This document shows, in pieces, positions 4,729 to 7,054 of a DNA stretch of 7,054 nucleotides. Source of the stretch: TMP-24 sp031376305 (GTDB lineage: Bacteria > Pseudomonadota > Alphaproteobacteria > Rhodobacterales > Rhodobacteraceae); the NCBI GenBank assembly GCA_031376305.1, contig JANMDM010000015.1:1-7054 (forward strand), read 5' to 3'. The notes beneath the pieces are model-generated. The model was not told the origin of the DNA. It did not search any database and saw nothing but the letters and a program-made list of their open reading frames with translations. Position 1 is the stretch's first letter, and every line of letters begins with the position of its first letter. Position numbers and translations under genes: made by a program.

Positions 4729-6399
4729 TTAATGCGCGTGGCTGTGATCCCAGTCCGAACGCTTCGGAAGCTGCTCGAATGTATGCTCCGGCGGCGGGCA
4801 GGGCAGGGTCCATTCCAGCGTATCGGCATATTCGTTCCAATAGTTGGTCACGGTGATCTTGCGACCGAACCTGATCGTGTAGAACACGATGCCGATGAAC
4901 AGCAGGAACGAGGCGAAGGACAGGAACGCCCCCAGCGACGACAGGTGGTTCCAGTATGCGAAGGCCTCAGGATAGTCGATGTAGCGGCGTGGCATGCCCT
5001 GACGACCCAGGAAGTGCTGCGGGAAGAAGGTCAGGTTGACACCCACGAACATCATCCAGAAATGCAGCTTGCCCGCCCATTCCGGGTACTGACGGCCCGA
5101 CATCTTGCCGATCCAGAAGTAGATACCGGCAAAAATCGAGAAGGCGGCGCCGATGCTCATCACATAGTGAAAATGCGCCACAACATAGTAGGTGTCGTGA
5201 TAGACGCGGTCGACCGGGGCCTGGCTCAGCACAATGCCGGTCACACCGCCGACGGTGAACAGGAAGACAAAGCCAATCGCCCAAAGCATCGGCGTCTTGA
5301 ACTCAAGCGAGCCGCCCCACATCGTCGCAATCCATGAAAAGACTTTGACCCCGGTCGGCACCGCGATCACCATCGTCGCCATCATGAAGTAAGACTGCTG
5401 GGTCAGCGACATGCCCACGGTGTACATGTGGTGCGCCCAGACGACGAAGCCCAAGGCGCCAATGGCGACCATCGCATAGACCATCGGCAGATAGCCGAAG
5501 ATCGGCTTTTTCGAGAAGGTGGCGATGACGTGGCTGATGATGCCAAAGCCCGGCACGATGACGATGTAGACCTCGGGATGGCCGAAGAACCACAGGATGT
5601 GCTGGTAAAGGATCGGGTCACCGCCGCCCTGCGGTTGGAAGAAAGTGGTGCCGAAGTTGCGGTCGGTCAAGAGCATGGTGATGGCCCCGGCCAGAACCGG
5701 CAGTGCCAGCAAGATCAGCCAGGCGGTCACAAAGATCGACCAGGCGAACAGCGGCACTTTGTGCAAGGTCATGCCCGGCGCGCGCATGTTGAGGAAGGTG
5801 GTGATCATGTTGATCGCACCCAGGATCGACGAGGCCCCCGAGAGGTGGACGGCGAAGATCGCGAGATCCATCGAATAACCGGATTCGTTGGTCGACAGCG
5901 GCGGGTACAGCACCCAGCCAACGCCGGACCCCATCTGATCATTGCCACCGGGCGAGAAGACCGAAGCGATGGCCAGCGAGGTGCCTGCCACATACATCCA
6001 GTAGCTGAGGTTGTTCATCCGCGGGAAGGCCATGTCGGGCGCGCCGATATGCAGCGGCATGAAGTAGTTGCCAAAGCCGCCAAACAGCGCCGGAATGACC
6101 ACGAAGAACATCATCAAGATGCCGTGCGCGGTGATCAGGACGTTCCAAAGATGGCCGTTCGGGGTGCAGACGGCATCAGTCGCAACCGCGCGGGCGCCTT
6201 CAAGGCACATATACTGCACGCCGGGGTTCATCAGTTCCAGACGCATGTAAACCGTAAAGGCCACCGCGATGAAGCCCACGACCGCAGACGTGAACAGATA
6301 AAGGATGCCGATATCCTTGTGGTTTGTGGACATGAACCAACGGGTGAAGAACCCGGGGTGTCCATGCGCATCGGCGCCATGTACGGCTGCGTCGGCCAT
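4729..6399 (-). CDS. ctaD: cytochrome c oxidase subunit I (aa3 type)
   Basis: CtaD is the catalytic subunit of the inner-membrane aa3 oxidase: it takes electrons from cytochrome c via subunit II, reduces O2 to water and pumps protons. The 556-residue product is full length with twelve expected membrane helices. All key residues are visible: heme a ligands His92 (ITAHGILMMFF) and His411, heme a3 ligand His409 (VAHFHYVMS), CuB ligands His274, His323 and His324, and the cross-linking Tyr278 (GHPEVY, WAHHMYT). The D-channel residues Asp122, Asn129 and Glu276 and the K-channel Lys352 are in place, all two less than in Paracoccus denitrificans numbering. Cys65 and Cys78 in the first loop correspond to the Rhodobacter disulfide pair. 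The ATG at 6399 has GGGAG six bases upstream. Downstream of cycA and upstream of DUF2244, same strand. Subunits II and III are not in the window, as in Paracoccus where ctaD copies stand apart from the ctaC cluster. Confidence 0.98.
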   Translation of the reverse strand: MADAAVHGADAHGHPGFFTRWFMSTNHKDIGILYLFTSAVVGFIAVAFTVYMRLELMNPGVQYMCLEGARAVATDAVCTPNGHLWNVLITAHGILMMFFVVIPALFGGFGNYFMPLHIGAPDMAFPRMNNLSYWMYVAGTSLAIASVFSPGGNDQMGSGVGWVLYPPLSTNESGYSMDLAIFAVHLSGASSILGAINMITTFLNMRAPGMTLHKVPLFAWSIFVTAWLILLALPVLAGAITMLLTDRNFGTTFFQPQGGGDPILYQHILWFFGHPEVYIVIVPGFGIISHVIATFSKKPIFGYLPMVYAMVAIGALGFVVWAHHMYTVGMSLTQQSYFMMATMVIAVPTGVKVFSWIATMWGGSLEFKTPMLWAIGFVFLFTVGGVTGIVLSQAPVDRVYHDTYYVVAHFHYVMSIGAAFSIFAGIYFWIGKMSGRQYPEWAGKLHFWMMFVGVNLTFFPQHFLGRQGMPRRYIDYPEAFAYWNHLSSLGAFLSFASFLLFIGIVFYTIRFGRKITVTNYWNEYADTLEWTLPCPPPEHTFEQLPKRSDWDHSHAH

Positions 6400-6430
6400 G
6401 CTGATCTCCCATTTCTTTTTACCGGTCAGG

Positions 6431-6453
6431 ATCTTGTGTCCAGACAGGGGTCA
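6431..6453. repeat. composite repeat, copy 1, in the ctaD leader
   Basis: ATCTTGTGTC (6431-6440), six bases, then GGGGTCA (6447-6453). The same two blocks in the same order occur at 6533-6560 with an 11-base spacer. This copy lies 32-54 bases upstream of the ctaD start, at or just after the candidate transcription start. Confidence 0.5.
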
Positions 6454-6459
6454 GCGCCC

Positions 6460-6488
6460 GTAATAATTGGCGCGGGCCGAATGGGCAA
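6460..6488 (-). promoter_or_regulatory. candidate ctaD promoter
   Basis: On the minus strand, TTGCCC (6483-6488) and TATTAC (6460-6465) are separated by 17 bases and match the -35 and -10 consensus at four of six positions each. The predicted transcript start is near 6453, giving a leader of about 55 bases. It is a pattern match; ctaD might also be read through from cycA. Confidence 0.38.
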
Positions 6489-6490
6489 TC

Positions 6491-6538
6491 CAAGATACTC
6501 GGCTGAGACTGGAAAAATTGTCTCACCCCCGTATCTTG
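6491..6538. repeat. long interrupted inverted repeat between cycA and ctaD
   Basis: CAAGATAC (6491-6498) pairs with GTATCTTG (6531-6538), and TGAGAC (6504-6509) with GTCTCA (6520-6525): 14 perfect pairs, plus two G-C pairs possible in the five-base internal loop, around a 10-base A/T-rich loop. It lies directly upstream of the candidate ctaD promoter and directly after the cycA hairpin. It could be a transcription-stop structure or a binding site with dyad symmetry. Confidence 0.55.
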
Positions 6539-6560
6539 TGTCACCCCGGCACCGGGGTCA
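6533..6560. repeat. composite repeat, copy 2, after cycA
   Basis: ATCTTGTGTC (6533-6542), 11 bases, then GGGGTCA (6554-6560), repeating the two blocks found at 6431-6453 in the same order. It overlaps both the cycA hairpin and the end of the long inverted repeat. Confidence 0.45.
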
Positions 6561-6562
6561 CA
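6539..6562 (-). terminator. cycA 3' hairpin
   Basis: ACCCCG (6543-6548) pairs with CGGGGT (6553-6558), extended past a C/C mismatch by three more pairs (6539-6541 with 6560-6562). It starts at the base after the cycA stop codon. GC-rich and stable, but not followed directly by a T-run on the minus strand; the nearest one (ATTTTT) lies about 20 bases on, in the loop of the next inverted repeat. It may stabilise cycA mRNA or act as a leaky terminator before ctaD. Confidence 0.5.
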
Positions 6563-6973
6563 TCATTGCGCGGCTGCGGTCAGATAGGCGGCAATATCTT
6601 CCCCGCCTTTTGCCAGCTTGAAGCTCATTTTCGACTTTGCCGCCGCGTCACCGGTCTTTTCCTTAAGGAAAGCAGTGGGATCGGCCAGATAGGTCACCAA
6701 CTGGGCCTCGTCCCAGACCAGGCCTGCGGCACCGGCGGCAACGATGCTGTCGCCGTAAGTGTAGTCCGCGAAGGTACCAGCGGTGCGACCGATCACGCCA
6801 TACAGATTCGGGCCGGTCTTGCCGCCTTTCACCACCTCGGTGCCATCATCCTTGATGATCGAGTGGCAGGCCCTGCACTTTTTGAAATCGGATTCGCCTT
6901 TGGCAGCGTCGCCCGCCGCCAGCGCGGGTGTGGTCAGAGCAAAGATAGCAAATGTCAGAATGATCTTTTTCAT
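6563..6973 (-). CDS. cycA: periplasmic class I c-type cytochrome (c550/c2 type)
   Basis: A small soluble electron carrier of the periplasm, resembling Paracoccus c550 and Rhodobacter c2, which pass electrons from the bc1 complex to cytochrome oxidase. The 136-residue precursor starts with a Sec signal (MKKIILTFAIFALTTPALAA, cleavage after about residue 19 or 20). The mature part begins GDAAKGESDFKKC, with the heme-binding CRACH at 33-37 (His37 axial ligand). It continues with the c550-like stretch VVKGGKTGPNLYGVIGR (47-63) and Met116 in KSKMSFKL as the likely sixth ligand. It lacks the long acidic C-terminal tail of Paracoccus c550. The ATG at 6973 has GAGGAA upstream at normal spacing; the frame is open to 7048, but the signal peptide fixes the start. 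It is codirectional with ctaD, 163 bases apart, so the donor and its oxidase lie together. The symbol is used by analogy and could differ between species. Confidence 0.93.
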   Translation of the reverse strand: MKKIILTFAIFALTTPALAAGDAAKGESDFKKCRACHSIIKDDGTEVVKGGKTGPNLYGVIGRTAGTFADYTYGDSIVAAGAAGLVWDEAQLVTYLADPTAFLKEKTGDAAAKSKMSFKLAKGGEDIAAYLTAAAQ

Positions 6974-7014
6974 CGGGTTCCTCGGAGTTTGGGCAAGCCA
7001 GGGATCTGCTCGTC

Positions 7015-7030
7015 CCGGACGATGGTCCGG
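7015..7030. promoter_or_regulatory. small hairpin in the cycA leader
   Basis: CCGGAC (7015-7020) and GTCCGG (7025-7030) are perfectly complementary around a four-base loop, 42-57 bases upstream of the cycA start codon. It may be a leader structure or operator half-sites; the promoter probably lies beyond the window edge. Confidence 0.3.
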
Positions 7031-7054
7031 TTCCGATGGTAACCGCAATGCGCT

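Noticed and set aside
5428..6621. Long plus-strand open frame of 397 codons
   Set aside because: It lies antisense to ctaD and runs through the spacer palindromes. The charged, low-complexity composition and lack of motifs mark it as a shadow frame.

Overview
This window looks like a chromosomal segment of an alphaproteobacterium, most likely the Rhodobacteraceae (Rhodobacter/Paracoccus/Roseobacter group). The evidence is the high GC content, a CtaD protein carrying the Rhodobacter/Paracoccus-type pair of cysteines in its first loop, a c550/c2-type cytochrome, and a DUF2244 membrane protein of the kind common in this family. The assignment rests on protein resemblance read by eye, not on a search.

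Layout, left to right. carA (small subunit of carbamoyl-phosphate synthase) runs leftwards from 1227 to 61. A divergent, AT-rich intergenic region separates it from yqeY (GatB/YqeY domain, 1411-1863, +), which is followed 40 bases later by a GrpB-family gene (1904-2464, +). From 2485 to 2800 lies a scar of two gene relics placed back to back. The left relic is the C-terminal third of a DUF2244 gene on the minus strand, with two in-frame nonsense codons. The right relic is the C-terminal piece of a yqeY gene on the plus strand. An intrinsic-terminator-like hairpin follows at 2850-2871. Next is an AraC-family regulator (2887-3540, +), convergent with a VOC/glyoxalase-fold gene (3537-3926, -); the two stop codons share the palindrome TTAA. 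A 260-base spacer holding two related stem-loops separates the VOC gene from the respiratory block. That block is read leftwards: cycA (cytochrome c, 6563-6973), ctaD (cytochrome c oxidase subunit I, 4729-6399) and an intact DUF2244 membrane protein gene (4187-4717) that starts 11 bases after the ctaD stop.

How the genes work together. The right half encodes an electron donor (cytochrome c) and the catalytic subunit of the aa3 oxidase that it probably feeds, with DUF2244 as a tightly linked passenger of unknown function. The left half is housekeeping: CarA supplies carbamoyl phosphate for arginine and pyrimidines, while YqeY and GrpB have poorly defined roles. The AraC/VOC pair looks like a small accessory module.

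The most interesting feature is the scar. Both relics have an intact counterpart in the window, in the same orientation. The junction (DUF2244 C-terminus against YqeY C-terminus) is the one expected if the segment from mid-yqeY to mid-DUF2244 was once tandemly duplicated and the two copies then gained or lost different cargo (GrpB in one, AraC/VOC in the other). I see no new defence system, CRISPR array, insertion sequence, tRNA or rRNA. The remaining unusual material is regulatory-looking: repeats and stem-loops around cycA/ctaD, a perfect 12-bp palindrome at the start of the DUF2244 gene, and the paired stem-loops at 4089-4185.
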